A model generated the notes under the pieces. That model did no database searches, was not told the origin of the DNA, and saw only the letters and a program-made list of their open reading frames with translations. DNA of 64,000 bases from Telopea speciosissima (Eukaryota > Streptophyta > Magnoliopsida > Proteales > Proteaceae), in the NCBI RefSeq assembly GCF_018873765.1, contig NC_057924.1:6076001-6140000 (forward strand), written 5' to 3'. The stretch's first letter is position 1. The number at the start of each line of letters is the position of its first letter. Positions 24,065 to 37,300 of this stretch are shown piece by piece. A program made the translations under genes and the position numbers.

Positions 24065-25348
24065 TTCCAAACCCCTATGACAATTATATAGAGATTTCAA
24101 TTTAGCCTGAAACTTTAAATATAATTAGATGTTGGAATTCCATGTAGCAAATACAAGGGAATGATGGAACCCAATTCATATATGATATTAACTGAAATGT
24201 TAGACCAGGATATCCAAATTGACTGAAATCCGAAGAGTTCATTTTGGTCAGGCAACCCAGAAAGCCATGGAAACGAAATTCTGCGACTAAGATTTAAACT
24301 CACAATCTTGTCGATTAGATTGTGTTCCCAACAGGGGATATTATCATTGACCTAGTTCGGTTAGAAGTGAAGGTAAAGTGAAGTGAAATAAAGTTTTCAT
24401 TGGTAAAGTGAAGTAAAATATAATCATGATTCATAATTGGCTTTTGCCCTTTCTTGGCCAGAAATAAATTATACTGTTAGGTACTTGATCGATATGCCAA
24501 AAGCTTCAGAGTTGATGTAATGCATTATATCAAGCCTTTCAACCTATCGCATAACTGACCCAATCTACACTAGAATGGATTCCATTAGGCACATAACATA
24601 TACAAAGTAGCAGCCAATGAATTGAGCTAATCATTCAAACAGTTGAGAATATTCGCAATTTCACTGTCCTGAGTAGGAATTGACGGGGCAGGTTAAAAAT
24701 TAAAATGAAGCCCTGCTTTTTACGCCACTCCTATTGGCTATGTTTCTGTATGACCCTTGACAGGCTAGGACCAGGTTTACCATGCCAAAACACCAAAAGG
24801 TAAACAAGCATAGTAACCCTTCCAAATGAATTAGCTTCAAGATATGTTCAACCACTCCTTTTAACCTGGAGGCAATACATTTAGCTATAGGTCTACAGCT
24901 AAAAATTAAACCATTTTTTGAGTATCCTAACCATCTGACCTAAGCAATTCTTCTTTTTTGGGGTTCATTCTTGATCGACCAGTATCAGATCAATGCACAT
25001 TATACTCCTAAACAATTTAAATGACAGTTCCCAAAGAATGTAGTCTCTGTTAGAGAAATAAAAATCTCCTGCGCAAGCCAATCCACAAGGCAATTACTTA
25101 GAGCAAATGAAATGGGGTTCCAAATTGTTAGTTGAGTAAAACTATTAATTTTGTAACAGAGAAACATGAAAATTAAAGAGATTAAGGTCAAAGTGTTCGC
25201 TCTTGTACCTCAGTTATAGAACGATCCAGTATTAGGATTAGAAGAAACAAAGCAGCTCATCTTCCAAATAATTTACGTGGCATAGGCAATCACATGGTCT
25301 GCTCTGCGTCCCATCTCCCTCACCTAGAAGTGTGATCTGAATATTTAT

Positions 25349-28300
25349 TCAGACCTGAACCCCGGTTTCAAGTATTTTCGCAGGATTGTATACACTGTAT
25401 TCACCGAAGTCCCTTCTTCCGCTGGCAAAAATAGTGTTCCAATATTAAATCCTTTGCCAAAAAGAACCAAGATTCAGTTGCTAAACATATTACATCAACT
25501 CAATACAAAAGAGGGAGGGAGGGAGGGAGGGAGGGGGGGGGGGGGTGGAAGAGGGACAAAAAAAAAAAAAAAAAAAAACTCCATTGCAAAGACCTGTAGA
25601 ATTTAAATGCCATACCTGTTAAGTGAAACAATTATTAATTTTATTATTTTAGTTGCACTTTTTAAAAATTTTATCCTGTGACAGGATTATAACACTGAAG
25701 TGTAGCCTCTAGTGTTAAGTGCAATCTCATGATACTGTTAAGAGGACTTGCGATGGTTCAGTTAACCCCACCCCTCCCCCACCCAGACATTAAAAAATTT
25801 GAGGGCCGTATGCAGCAAAATATAAGTGTTTATTATGTTTATTTTTTTTCAAACCTAGCCTAGTGAGACCAGGGTGAGATGGTTTGAAGCCAAGACACAC
25901 CCTTCATAGTCATAACCACATATCCACTCATAATGTAAAGCTTCAGATCATGACTGCTATGGCCTTTTTCTTTTCCTCCTCCCTCCCAATAAAGAAAATC
26001 TGGTTTGTAGAGACAAGAAACACACTAAGTTTCTGAGAGCCACTGCAGATGTGATGCCCAGAAAAATATAAGAAATCAGGGTAAAATTGGAAATTCAGGA
26101 TAATTAAAAAAAATGTGGGTTTTCTAGAAAATGCATGAGATATTCAGAAGAGCAACAATAGATTTGTAATTAATGACAAACAATCAAAGTGAAGAGATAC
26201 AAAAAGGCTTAAAAAGAAGTGAGGACATTGACATCCAAAGAGAAAACTGAAAACAACTTATACCCGATGCAAGCACGGAATAAAATCATGAGATTACAAA
26301 TGAGACAATCATATCAATAAGAAAATATAAGCTTTTCTGGACCAGAATAACCAGGCAAAAATTAGTAACAAGGCAGAGGAATTCCCCAAGTGTGCATTCC
26401 ATAGAAATATCATCATAATTACCCATCAACTTCTCTCCCCCCTCCCCCAAAAAAAAAAAAAGGGAAATTTATGAAACAACCCTTGAAAATGGATCATGGA
26501 TCGAAACTAGGATCACCCCCTGAAATTTAAAAATACTTAGATCACCCCCAGTATTAGAGCCCTATACTCAAATTTGACTCTACCGTTAGTTAACTGATGA
26601 AGTCAACCAGTTAAATTTTTTTAAAACCCTAAACAACCCTTGAAAAGAGTGTAATTACCATTTTACCCTTAGATCGAAAAACCCAACATGTGCTTTTTTT
26701 TTTCTTAATTAAAATAAAGAATCGCCTCCGCAACCACCATTGCCCCAGCAGCCGCCGCCACCACCACCACCATCCACCACAACCCAGACTCGGTTAATGG
26801 AGGAAAAAATGAAAAAGCGAAGGAGAAAAAAGTGGGTTCAGAATAGAGGAAGAAGATGGGTTGCAGCTTTATGGGGTTCGGTTCTGGATTTCAGATGGAT
26901 GAGAAGTGAAGAGAAAGGAAAAGGGTAGAATTGGTCTCTTCGATCTCCAGGAATCGCCGGAGTCTCTCTGTCATATCTTTTTCCAGGAGACTGGTCCTTG
27001 CTAAAGGAGATGTGGTGGTCGTGGCAGTGTGAGTGGATGACAGGGAGAGGAAGGAGAGACATGAGAGAGAGAGAGAGAGAGAGACAAATAATTGACGAGT
27101 GGAAGAAGCAGAAGCGGCAATGGTAGCAAAACCCACATCCCTCTTCACACTTGTTGGCTTGCTGTTGCCTGACCACACTCATCTTTGCCTTTTGTCTTTG
27201 ATGTTGCAGAGAGTTAGAGACTTATGTAGTTAAAAACGAGGGTTTTTTTCTTTTTTCTTTTCAGTGATTTGATTTTCGTACTTATTGTTTGAGAGCGAGG
27301 CCAGCAAGCAAGCGGCCGGCAAATATGAAGGAGAATAGTGATGGACCTAAAAATTACCCTTCGCCGGGATTATTGGGCTGCCGTCAATCTTCGGCCCAAA
27401 ATTTTCTCACTCTGCAACTACTGCATTCACTCTCCAAAGCAGCAGATCTCTTTGGAACTGATTCGCTTTTCTCATGCTCCGCGGTTACGGTTTCTGAAGA
27501 AAAAGAAAGGGGAAAAAACTCGGCAATCCAGACATTCTCCTATCTCTCGGCAGAGAAGAAGGGGAGGCAGACGCAGCAGTTAGGGTAGGGGTGAAGCCGT
27601 GAAGGGCGAGGGTTTGGGCCTGCAATCACCCCCTGGCCACCCGGTGGCCGCCAACATGACGGAGATGGCGTTGAGCAAGAAGAGAAGAAGAGGAAAGGAT
27701 AGTAATGTAAATTTAACTTTAATGATTTAGTACAAGGGTAAAATAGTCCTTTTACACTAATAACTAACGGTTAGTGTAGAGGTGATGATCTGAGTATTTT
27801 TAAATTTCAGGGGGTGATCTGAGTTTTGATTCATTTTCAGGGCGTGTTTTGTAAATTTCCCAAAAAAAAAAGCATTTTGTTACAGTCTCATCTTGGAAAC
27901 AACTGAAAATGTAACAACTGATAATTAGTGCAAAACTCAATTCCAAAATTATGAAAAAACCAAGGCAGAAGTTGGTAACAAGACTGAGGAATTACCCAAT
28001 TGTGCATTTCTTGGAAACATTCTCATGATCTCCCCATCTCACCAACACCACTTCCCCCCCCAAAAAAAAAAAAAATAAAATAAAATAATAATAATAATAA
28101 ATAAAATAAAAATAAAAGGTGTAACCCTGACTGAAAAGTGTCAAAAACTTGAATAGTTTCAGATTTCCTGAGAAGTAATCCAACTCAAATCATAAAATTT
28201 TCTTTTAAACTTTCCAGTAGACTTTTATAGCCATTCTAATTGCAGTACTCTCTACAGTTAAAATTTTTAACTTCCCTTCCATTACCAACAATTTCGGCAA

Positions 28301-31300
28301 GCATGCCAGCCTACTCCCATTGACTGTATCAAGCCTGCAACTTGGGAATTTATATTAATAATCATTTTGCAGATGTCTTTGATCTAATAGTGTTGGCCAC
28401 AACATTAGCATTTGTTAGGTACAGTCAATATATTTTTTAATTTAAAACAGAGTGAATTACCGGCATCTCATCTACATGCCCATACGATTATATATGATAC
28501 TGCAATAACTAGAAAATTATTAGCCATTCCCTTTTCTGTTCTATTCTTTTACCTAGGGAAAAGGAAGAAGCACAATGAAGTGTATTACCATAATTGATTC
28601 AATAAGACTGATTCTAAAAGACCAACAGAATATTTTTTGGGTAATGCTGAGTATCTTGTGTTAGTTTTTGTTCCTCGAAACCTGTTTATGTTTTTCTTTG
28701 TATCAGTTGATTGAGTGTTGAGCTATGCAAACAGAGAGAGGATGGTCTAGTACCTGTGCTTAATGTCCCAACCAACAGGTAAGAAACGGGGGTTAATGGC
28801 ATCCACAAAGACTTGTCTCCACCTTTGGCAAAATTGCCGAATGCCATCTTCTCCATGCTCCTTTAATATATGATCAACCACTTGTTTACCATGGGGACCA
28901 TGTCCTAACACTGATAACTTTGAGTTGTGATTGGGAGAGGCAATTTCTGTGAGTCTTGGAGGACAACAATCACCATTTCCATTTGATGACCTACTTTCAT
29001 GATCACTACCAGTTTCCATATCATTTTCACCCTCAAACATTCTCCTAGCATCATCCTCACCACCCCCAGTAGATGATCCCCTATTGACACTTAAATCAGA
29101 ACACATGGGCATATTACTTGCACTAGTATCTATTTCCTTCAGAAGATTTTCACCTCCTTGTTTGCTACATTCACCTTTTTCGTGACTACATATGTCATCA
29201 GAAATATTAACTTCTGATGTTTCCACCAAAGCAGATGCGCCATTATCTTTGTAATTATTCCCATGGGCCTCATTTGAAAGGACACTCCCTAATGAATGTT
29301 TGAAAGACAATCCCCTTTTCTTCTCAAGTCTTCTTCTCTCATGAGGACTCATACCAACCAACAGAGCTCTTTCTAAATCTTCCTCTGATATTTCCCTACC
29401 TCCAAAGTATTTCATGACAACCTGCAAAGATGAGAAAGAAGAACAAATCAAGTAATGCTCCACAGAGTTCACCAATATCCAGTTAATTCAAAAGTATGAA
29501 CTTGAATAACCAACATAAAAAAAGAACTACGAAACCAATTTCATCTGGTCCTAGAAGGAAATGTTAGAGTTGCTCCGAGAAACCAAAATAGAGGAAAAAC
29601 TAGATGTCACAAGCCTTTTTGGATTTTGTCTTCTCACAAGGTCACATTCCTTGCTAATGGCAGCCTCAGTGGGCATGGGTGGGTCTATGTGATCATAGTT
29701 GTCATGGCATCTAGGTGACCCAAGGCGTTGGAGGGGGCCTAGATGTCAAGGTGACACTAACAAGGTGCCTAGGCGACGCCTTGAGAACTATGTATGTGAT
29801 AAGCCGATAAGGGAGCTGACATTCAAGCATAGGAAGTACCACCGGATATTCTATCTATAAAGGCACAAGGAAAGTGCAAGCCAAGTAGCGAACCCACTAA
29901 ATTAATCAAGATTAAATCCTCCCCCTCAATTATACAATTCAATAAATAAGGACTGCCAGAAGTGAATAAGAAATGTATTGACAAATGATAGTCTAATATT
30001 CTGAAATTGGAAATATTTGACACAACAATTTAAGGTCACAATAGAAAAGGGAATTCTGAACTGAAAGCCCAAGGAAGTGTAAAATCATTACTTAGTGAAT
30101 TATAAAAGCTATTTACCACCAGTAAATAGAAAGTTTACCACACATACAAGGGTGTTCTAGTTACAACCAGTTGGTAGGTCCTCCTTGGGAGTTCTCATTA
30201 CCAGTTGTTACTCAGTTTTACTTGGGTCAAACTTTTATTTCAGAGAATTCCTTGATCGGACACACTAATCTGGGAGTGTTGAATCTGCTGACTACACCCA
30301 TATGTAACATGCCAATTTATTTTTTAATTACATGAAGCAATTACTATCCATAATATTCAGGCTATAAATCTTGCTAAGACAAATATTCAATGATAATTTG
30401 GATAAATCATACTATGTATATGCTTTTTTACCTGTTTCAGCTCTTCACGGCGTTCGGATGGCATTCTTGGTCCATGGCGAAGTAGAGCCATAGCTGCAAT
30501 TCGTAACTGCAAAGGAGACACACCTGCTTCCTCAAGGTTCTCCACAAATCCAGATGTCCCTGTTATAGCTTGGGTTTGTCTTGAATCAGCCACTTTTCTA
30601 ACGAAAAGTGGAATTCCAAATTCTGCAGCTATTTGTCTCTTGTATTTCTCAGCAGCAGAATGAGCAACTTCATGACAGTCCACACAAAGAAGGACGATGT
30701 CATGAGAACGGTGACTTTTCAAATGCTCAGGAAAGTGTATTCTGTAGCATGAGGGTATTATGCGGTAGCGTAAATAATGATTCCTTTCACCACAACCAAC
30801 ACATATATTCTTTTTACTTTGGATATAAAAATCGTTGCCTTCATCTTCTGGACGACCTTTGGGTTCAAACAGAAGCATTATAGCTGGGGGATCATTATCA
30901 ATGAGTTTTGCCAGATCCCGACGAATATACCTGCAATCAGTACATAATCAGCGCACACAGGAGAGAAAATGAGTATCTAAAATAGACAAGAAAGGAGATA
31001 GTGGACACTACCACTCAAGCTTTCTGCGATCACAATAACAAAGCAACCGACCATCACTTGCATGAATCCTACAGTTATGATAAACTGGAGCCTTGCAGGA
31101 GAATTTTTGTACAAACAGATCTCGGGAAGCCTTCCGACCAACCTGTTTCATTGTTTTACCTCCATCTTTTTTAAGAAATATTACATTTGCTGTTTTCAAG
31201 CTGGACACCGATAATAGGGCATAATTATAAACAGAAAGTGGACAACTCGCATTTTGGCCTAGATGATTTTGAAGAATCCTGACAAAATCATCATCTAGAT

Positions 31301-34300
31301 TGCGCGTTTTCTCCTGGAGGAGGTAATCAAAGTCCTCCAGATGACTGCAAACAACAGGAGATGGAGATGGGAGGGAAGAACCAATAGTTAAACCATCCAA
31401 ATTCAAATCAGCGTGATGTATGATGTCATATATTTCTGTTGGAGTCTTGGGAGCTTCATGTGCAAGAGCAACAATGGCTTGATCTGATAATACATATCTC
31501 AAGCTTTCATCATGAAGACGAGCCTGCAATGAAGTATATGAAGCACACAGAAAGCTTAATAAATTGATGTGCAATTTGGAGCATTTCACGCTCGGAAAAC
31601 AGAACGTGGAATATCTGACAACAAAGCAGAATGAATATCTGGAAACAAGCATATACTTTTTCGTTCTGGGAAGTTACCAAAAAGTTTGTGAACTTGGCCT
31701 AAACGACAATGAAATTTTTAACACAAACTATACTCTTACATGACCTCCAATAGGTCATTACATAAAATCAGCAACAAGAACCCAAAAATCTGTTGAAAGG
31801 AGAAACCAAGACATATCTAAAATCTTGCCAATATCACATTTACATCATCAGTAATGTATTATTGCCAAATTCTGAACCAGTTTGCTTTGTGGTTAATACC
31901 CTTCTGTTTTGCCGACAGACCAGAAACTTCACTGTTTATTTCTCTTGTGACTGAGTTTCATCTTAGGGCTGTTGCAGACCTGTGAGCATCTTAAGTACCA
32001 TAAGATCTTAACATTAGACCATTGTTTGGGTGTCTTTCTATTTTCTGTTGCTGGAATTGAGTGTTATTGATGAGGACATTACTCAAGGATTTATGCAGCC
32101 ACATGCCCACATGTCACTTCATTATGGCTAGATGCCCAGCATTATGTGTAGTTCTTTTTATTATTTTGTTGTATTTTTATTTGGGGCCAGAATTGTTATG
32201 TACTTATGTTGTAAGGGAGTTATTGCTGGAGAAGTAGTTATTACTTATTAGGGAGCAGTTATTGTTGTAGAAGTAGTTATTAGGGAGTAGTTATTACTGG
32301 AAAAGCATGAGTGATTCTATGCAATTCTAGGAGTGAATCCAAGATGGTGTGAAGCCAAGATGATCATCTTTCTTCTTCTATCCACTCCTCTCTTTCAAAC
32401 TCTATATCTACAGCAAATCCTCCCTGTTTAATCCACCAAATCCATTGTTGTTCATTCCATCATATTTATCCCAACCCCCATTTTCATTCCTAAGAGTATT
32501 CCACTTGTTCTTTTCAATTACAACAGCCCGTAAATCCCAATAAATCATACTTGTGGCTAGAATAGGACTGGTTTGTGGTTTGATATGGTTTCCCAAACCT
32601 GTCCTACATCAGTTAAAGCCTACTGTTCGACAGTGAATTGTGATCGTATTGTGGGTTAGGCTACTAGTGACCTAGTCCTACATTACTTCCTCGTGAAGAC
32701 ATTACTTACTCATGAAAATTATTTGTTTGTCTCCTCTTTGGAGATTATTTATCTGCCTTCTTAATTGAAGATTTGTTATTGTGGATTTCTTATCTGCATG
32801 GAGTTCTTTCTAGTAGAAGATTTCAGATTTCCAGCCCACAGCAATTCATCTTCCACTGCTGCTATTTTTAGACTTACATTACTACTGTTGTTGCAATTTT
32901 CTAGCCTGCAGCTGATATTTTCTGCCGCTTATATTGTAATCTGGATTTCTTTTTAATGAAAATTTCTCTTTGTAGCTAATTATATTGATTTCTTCTTCAC
33001 GAAAATTTCACTCTGTTGCTGATGATGGTGGCTGATCTGTTTATGTTCAATCCGGTGCAGCAATTCGAAGATTCTCTTTTCTGCAGTTCTTCTGTTGGTG
33101 CTGTGACTCGAAGATATTTTTCTTGTGATTCTGTTATTTGTGCACATTTGGGTGTGGTTGCTGGCTACTGGCTTCTACAACAGATATATCTATCAAGTCT
33201 GGTTCTGCTGGTTTTGTCTGTTCTGCTATGCTCCAGCTTGAGGTGTTAAGATTATTGTGTTTAGTTGTTAAAGTTGCAAGGTGTTAGTTATGGTCTCTGT
33301 TTGTCAGTTGTGGTTGTTGTTTATTAGTTATTGTCTAGGTGAGGTAATGGCCTAGGTGGGGGCTTGGACCTATTTGGGTCCCTGGCTCGTGCCGCAAACG
33401 GTGCCTCACATGGGCCAACTTTTGACGGGGCTTTGTCAAATCACACCATAAACGATGTCACATGTCGCATAGTTTTCAAAACACCATGCATACGATGTGT
33501 TGCTCCCTAGTGGGGTTTATTACTTGCAAGGTTAGAAACTTGCGTGAAACCTTGCTGGTATCTTGGTTGATTGTCAGCCTAGGTGGGGGGCTTGGACCTG
33601 TTTGGGTCCCTGGCTCGTGCCACAAGTGGTGCCTCACGTGGGCCAACTTTTACAGGGCTTTGTCAAATCGCACCACAAACGATGTCACATAGTTTTCAAA
33701 ACACCATGCATACCATGTGTGGCTCCCTAGTGGGGTTTTGCTGTTTGCAAGGTTAGAAACTCGCGTTAAACCTTGCCGGTACCTTGGTTGATTGTCGGCC
33801 TAGGTGAGGTAATGACCTAGGTGGGGGTTTGGACCTGTTTGGGTCCCTGGCTCGTGCTGCAAGTGTTGCCTCATGTGGACTGACTTTTTACGGGGCTTTG
33901 TAAAATCGCACCACAAAAGATGTCCTATGCTCCAGCTTGAGGCGTTAAGATTATTGTGTTTAGTTGTTAAAGTTGCAAGATGCTAGTTATGGTCTCTGTT
34001 TATTAGTTGTGGTTGTTGTTTATAAGTTATTGTCTAGTGGGAGAAGTATTTAGTACGTTCTTTTCTTAATATGGACTTATGTGTAATTACATGTAAGTCC
34101 AGCTGTCCGTGGTTTGTAACTACAGAATTTTATTAGTTATAAATACATATGCTGATTTAGAAAATGAACCCAACAGTGAGCCTTATTTCTTTTCTCTATC
34201 TCTCTTCTCCCTCATCTTCTCTCTTCTTCTACACAGATCCTGGTTGTTAAGATCAGGTTTTGTAACACTGTTCATGACTGGAATTAAAAAACAGCAATGA

Positions 34301-37300
34301 CAGTAGAATAAGGATTAATCAATCAGGCTGTGACCATGGGAATTTAACCAAATAAAACACATGCTAGGCATCCAAATCAATTTGCCTAAAAACCCATTAA
34401 TTCTCATTTGTTTCCTCTAAAAATCACTGCATTACAATGTCATATAGCTCCCTATCTGTAACTAACGACTCCCTAACTTAATATTTCTAACAATGACAAT
34501 ATTCAAGAACTCCCCTAAATTCCCGAGACTTGATGACTAAGTAAACAGAACAATAGAAACACCTAGAAACCACTTGAACTGATAAATGGAAACTAAATAT
34601 TAATGCAAATCTTCTAAAAACCTGGAATAGAAACTAAGAAATAACACATAATCCCACATAGATTCACTAACCCCACAATATCGATTTGTTGAGTTGGCCT
34701 ATTTACAATAAAACTCATTATTTAAAAGCCCAACACCCACAGAACCCACTGGCCACTCAAATTAAACCTATTAAGGCCCACTCAAGTTGGGCTTCCTGCA
34801 TCAAGTAACTACCAGGACAAGAGGTGCCCTTGGAAGTTCATTTGTCCCATCTGGAGTACTAGGTTGACTCGCTCTTCTAGAAATCTCTCATTCTGTTGGA
34901 GGCAAGTTATAATTCGATGGCTGAAAAGTTTGTTAAGGGTGGAGAGATGAGAGAAATATGTATACAGGGTTGTTATGCAGCCTTTAGCTTTGATTGTCGG
35001 CCTCCATATATCTTCTTATCAAAAGTTATTATTTATAAAAAACAATAAATAGGTAGTTACAGTAAATCAACAATAAGGATATTAATTTTCTAGGTACACT
35101 GAAACTAACCATCAAATCTCTCCATAGGCATACTCGCCTCACAAGTTCCTGAAATGGAAGAAAAAGGCCAAGATTAAATGGAGCATTTTATAGATAACAT
35201 AATACCATGGACAAAAGTCACAAAACGAACATTAAATGTGCATACCTTTGGTTCATGGCATTTTGATGAAATACTTCCCTGTACATTAAAATGACGAGAA
35301 AGTATCGATGATGCAGAGGAATCTCCAGGAAAAGGTTCGATCTCTTTTGCAAAAAGTTGCAGGCAGACCATGTTTGAACGTCGGTTAGCTTCGAGAATAA
35401 ATTGAAATTTGTCACCAGTACAAGCTGAATGTTATGAGACATTGTTACCTTCAGAAAGCAGATGTGTGAAGAAAATCTATGCAAAACTGAAAGTAAGCTA
35501 ACAAGAAGTTGCTCATTTAATGTACAAATAAAAGGTAGAACATTTTACACATCAGTAATGTCTGTTTTTCTAAGCTTAGAAAACTAAATTTCTATCTCAT
35601 TTATGAGAGTTCTAGTTTATGATCAGAAAGATTGATAAGGTTGCCAGTCAGATGGAAGTAAAGTAAACTGCAGAATGGACACAAAAAGTGGATAACTATA
35701 ATAATGGGAAACAAAAACATAAGACTGACCATATTAATGGAATAAGACAATTATATAAATCTAGTGCACATATAATGGCAACCATTAGATTAACAGAAAT
35801 GTCCTACACACAGAAATTGCCAAACAAGCTTCGTGCAGCTGTTCCCAAATAATTGGAATGAGTCTCAGCATATTGATTGAACAAAAAACTGATTTTCTTT
35901 AGCTTCCTTTGGAAGAAGTAAAACAAAATGAAAGAAATAACCAACTAAAGAATATCATGCGATGGCCAAATTATTAAAAAGGTGTGATGTGGCAGCACAA
36001 ATGTAATTTCAAGCTTAACAACATGTCCCAACTGATTTTGACCATGTGGCAGCTTCTAACTGTATGGATGGGTACGGTCCCATATGGATTAGCCACATGT
36101 TAAATTACATGGTCATTTCAATCATATGCCCAACTTATATTCAAATATTCCCGCATTGAACGGCCTCATAATTTTGGCTCTTTGACATTTTAACCATATT
36201 TTGACCTGCTTTTTCTTCATATACAAAACTCAGATTGGACTGAAATTTTAAAAGTAGATAAGGATGGTAGGCCCTCCTTGTGCACCAAATTTGAGGGTCA
36301 GGTGGATTACCACATGGCAGAAATCAGCTGGGATGTGTTTTTATGGCAACACATCCGTGCTGCTCCCGCCTACCCTTTTTAAAATGACAAGAAACTGAAG
36401 AAAGATTATGCACTTAAGTGGAATATTTAGCCACTTCATGTGGTCCTCATTTTAATTTAAGCCATAGTCGTCAAGGTGTCCCAGCTAGGCATCTAGGAGC
36501 AATCGAGGATCCAAGGCGATAACATGGCTAATTGATCCAGGAAAAGCGACTGCCTTTATCACTTGGGTGTCGCCTTGGACCACCTTGTGGCCTGGCTAGA
36601 TGCCATATTGTATGGTGTGTGTGTGTTTTTTTTTTTTTTAAAAATATTATATGAAGTTGATTCTAATTCTAACCAATTATTGGTCTGTGTACAGGATTAT
36701 GAAGCATAATACATGAAATCATGCTGTATTAAAAAAGAAAGGAAAGAAAAATGAAAAGAGCCCTCAATGGTTCAATCCTTTTGCATGGGACTCCATCAAT
36801 CTGCAATTCCGGCATTCTGGTGTTTCCCCGTGACTCTGGCGACTCTTCTTCTTCCGCAAAACTTGAACAAAAACAAAAACCAAAACCAACTCCTCTCCTC
36901 CAAAGAAGCTTCCTTTGTTCTTATGCACTGTTGTGTGGGTTTAAGGCTCAGAGCTCTACTTTTACAGATGTAGAAGAACGCACGAGGCCAGGAGTGGCAG
37001 TTTTGTAACTAGGGGGTCAATCAACAGCTAATTTCGTAAGGTCTTGATCATAGTGGATGCCAGTAAAGATCTTACGAAGGAATACAGAATTATGGTGTAT
37101 CAATTATCTTTTTTTGGTAGAAGTGTATCAATTATCAAACACCTTTAAATTGAGAGATATCCTACCAATGTCAGTTCCAATGATGACTGGATAAGAAGTG
37201 CTTTACTTTTACAGTTGTAAAACTATAGTATAACCTGTGCAAGGACAAATTTCCATCCTCCTAGGGTATAAATTGATGAAAGTGTAGCTTGGAAACTAGC

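Larger units (their letters stand above)
21957..25348. other. AXR1-RRP6L3 convergent intergenic region
   Basis: The AXR1 stop is at 21956 and the RRP6L3 stop at 25349-25351 on the other strand. The 3.4 kb between them holds both 3' UTRs, two MULE-type MITEs (22627-23049, 23599-23767), a tiny tagged insertion (24014-24064) and a poly(C) tract near 22420. No other gene is visible. Confidence 0.7.
31524..35109 (-). other. RRP6L3 intron 8 (3.6 kb) with LTR-type repeats
   Basis: The largest intron of the gene. Most of 32150-34805 is repeat-derived (separate entries). Intron 3 (38802-40065) and intron 6 (35425-37576) are the other long ones; intron 3 shows nothing I can name. Confidence 0.6.

Noticed and set aside
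27064..27084. (GA)n tract as a regulatory element
   Set aside because: Simple-sequence tract inside a MULE; nothing ties it to a host promoter.
28747..28753. In-frame stop after HRY in the RRP6L3 penultimate exon, read as the protein end
   Set aside because: A consensus donor CACAG|GTAC precedes it, and a matching terminal exon with the conserved [11 protein letters not shown] ending lies at 25421-25349 in the right phase.
33341..33930. CRISPR-like array
   Set aside because: The repeats are long (about 228 bp), contiguous and diverged, without spacers; it is a plant tandem repeat.
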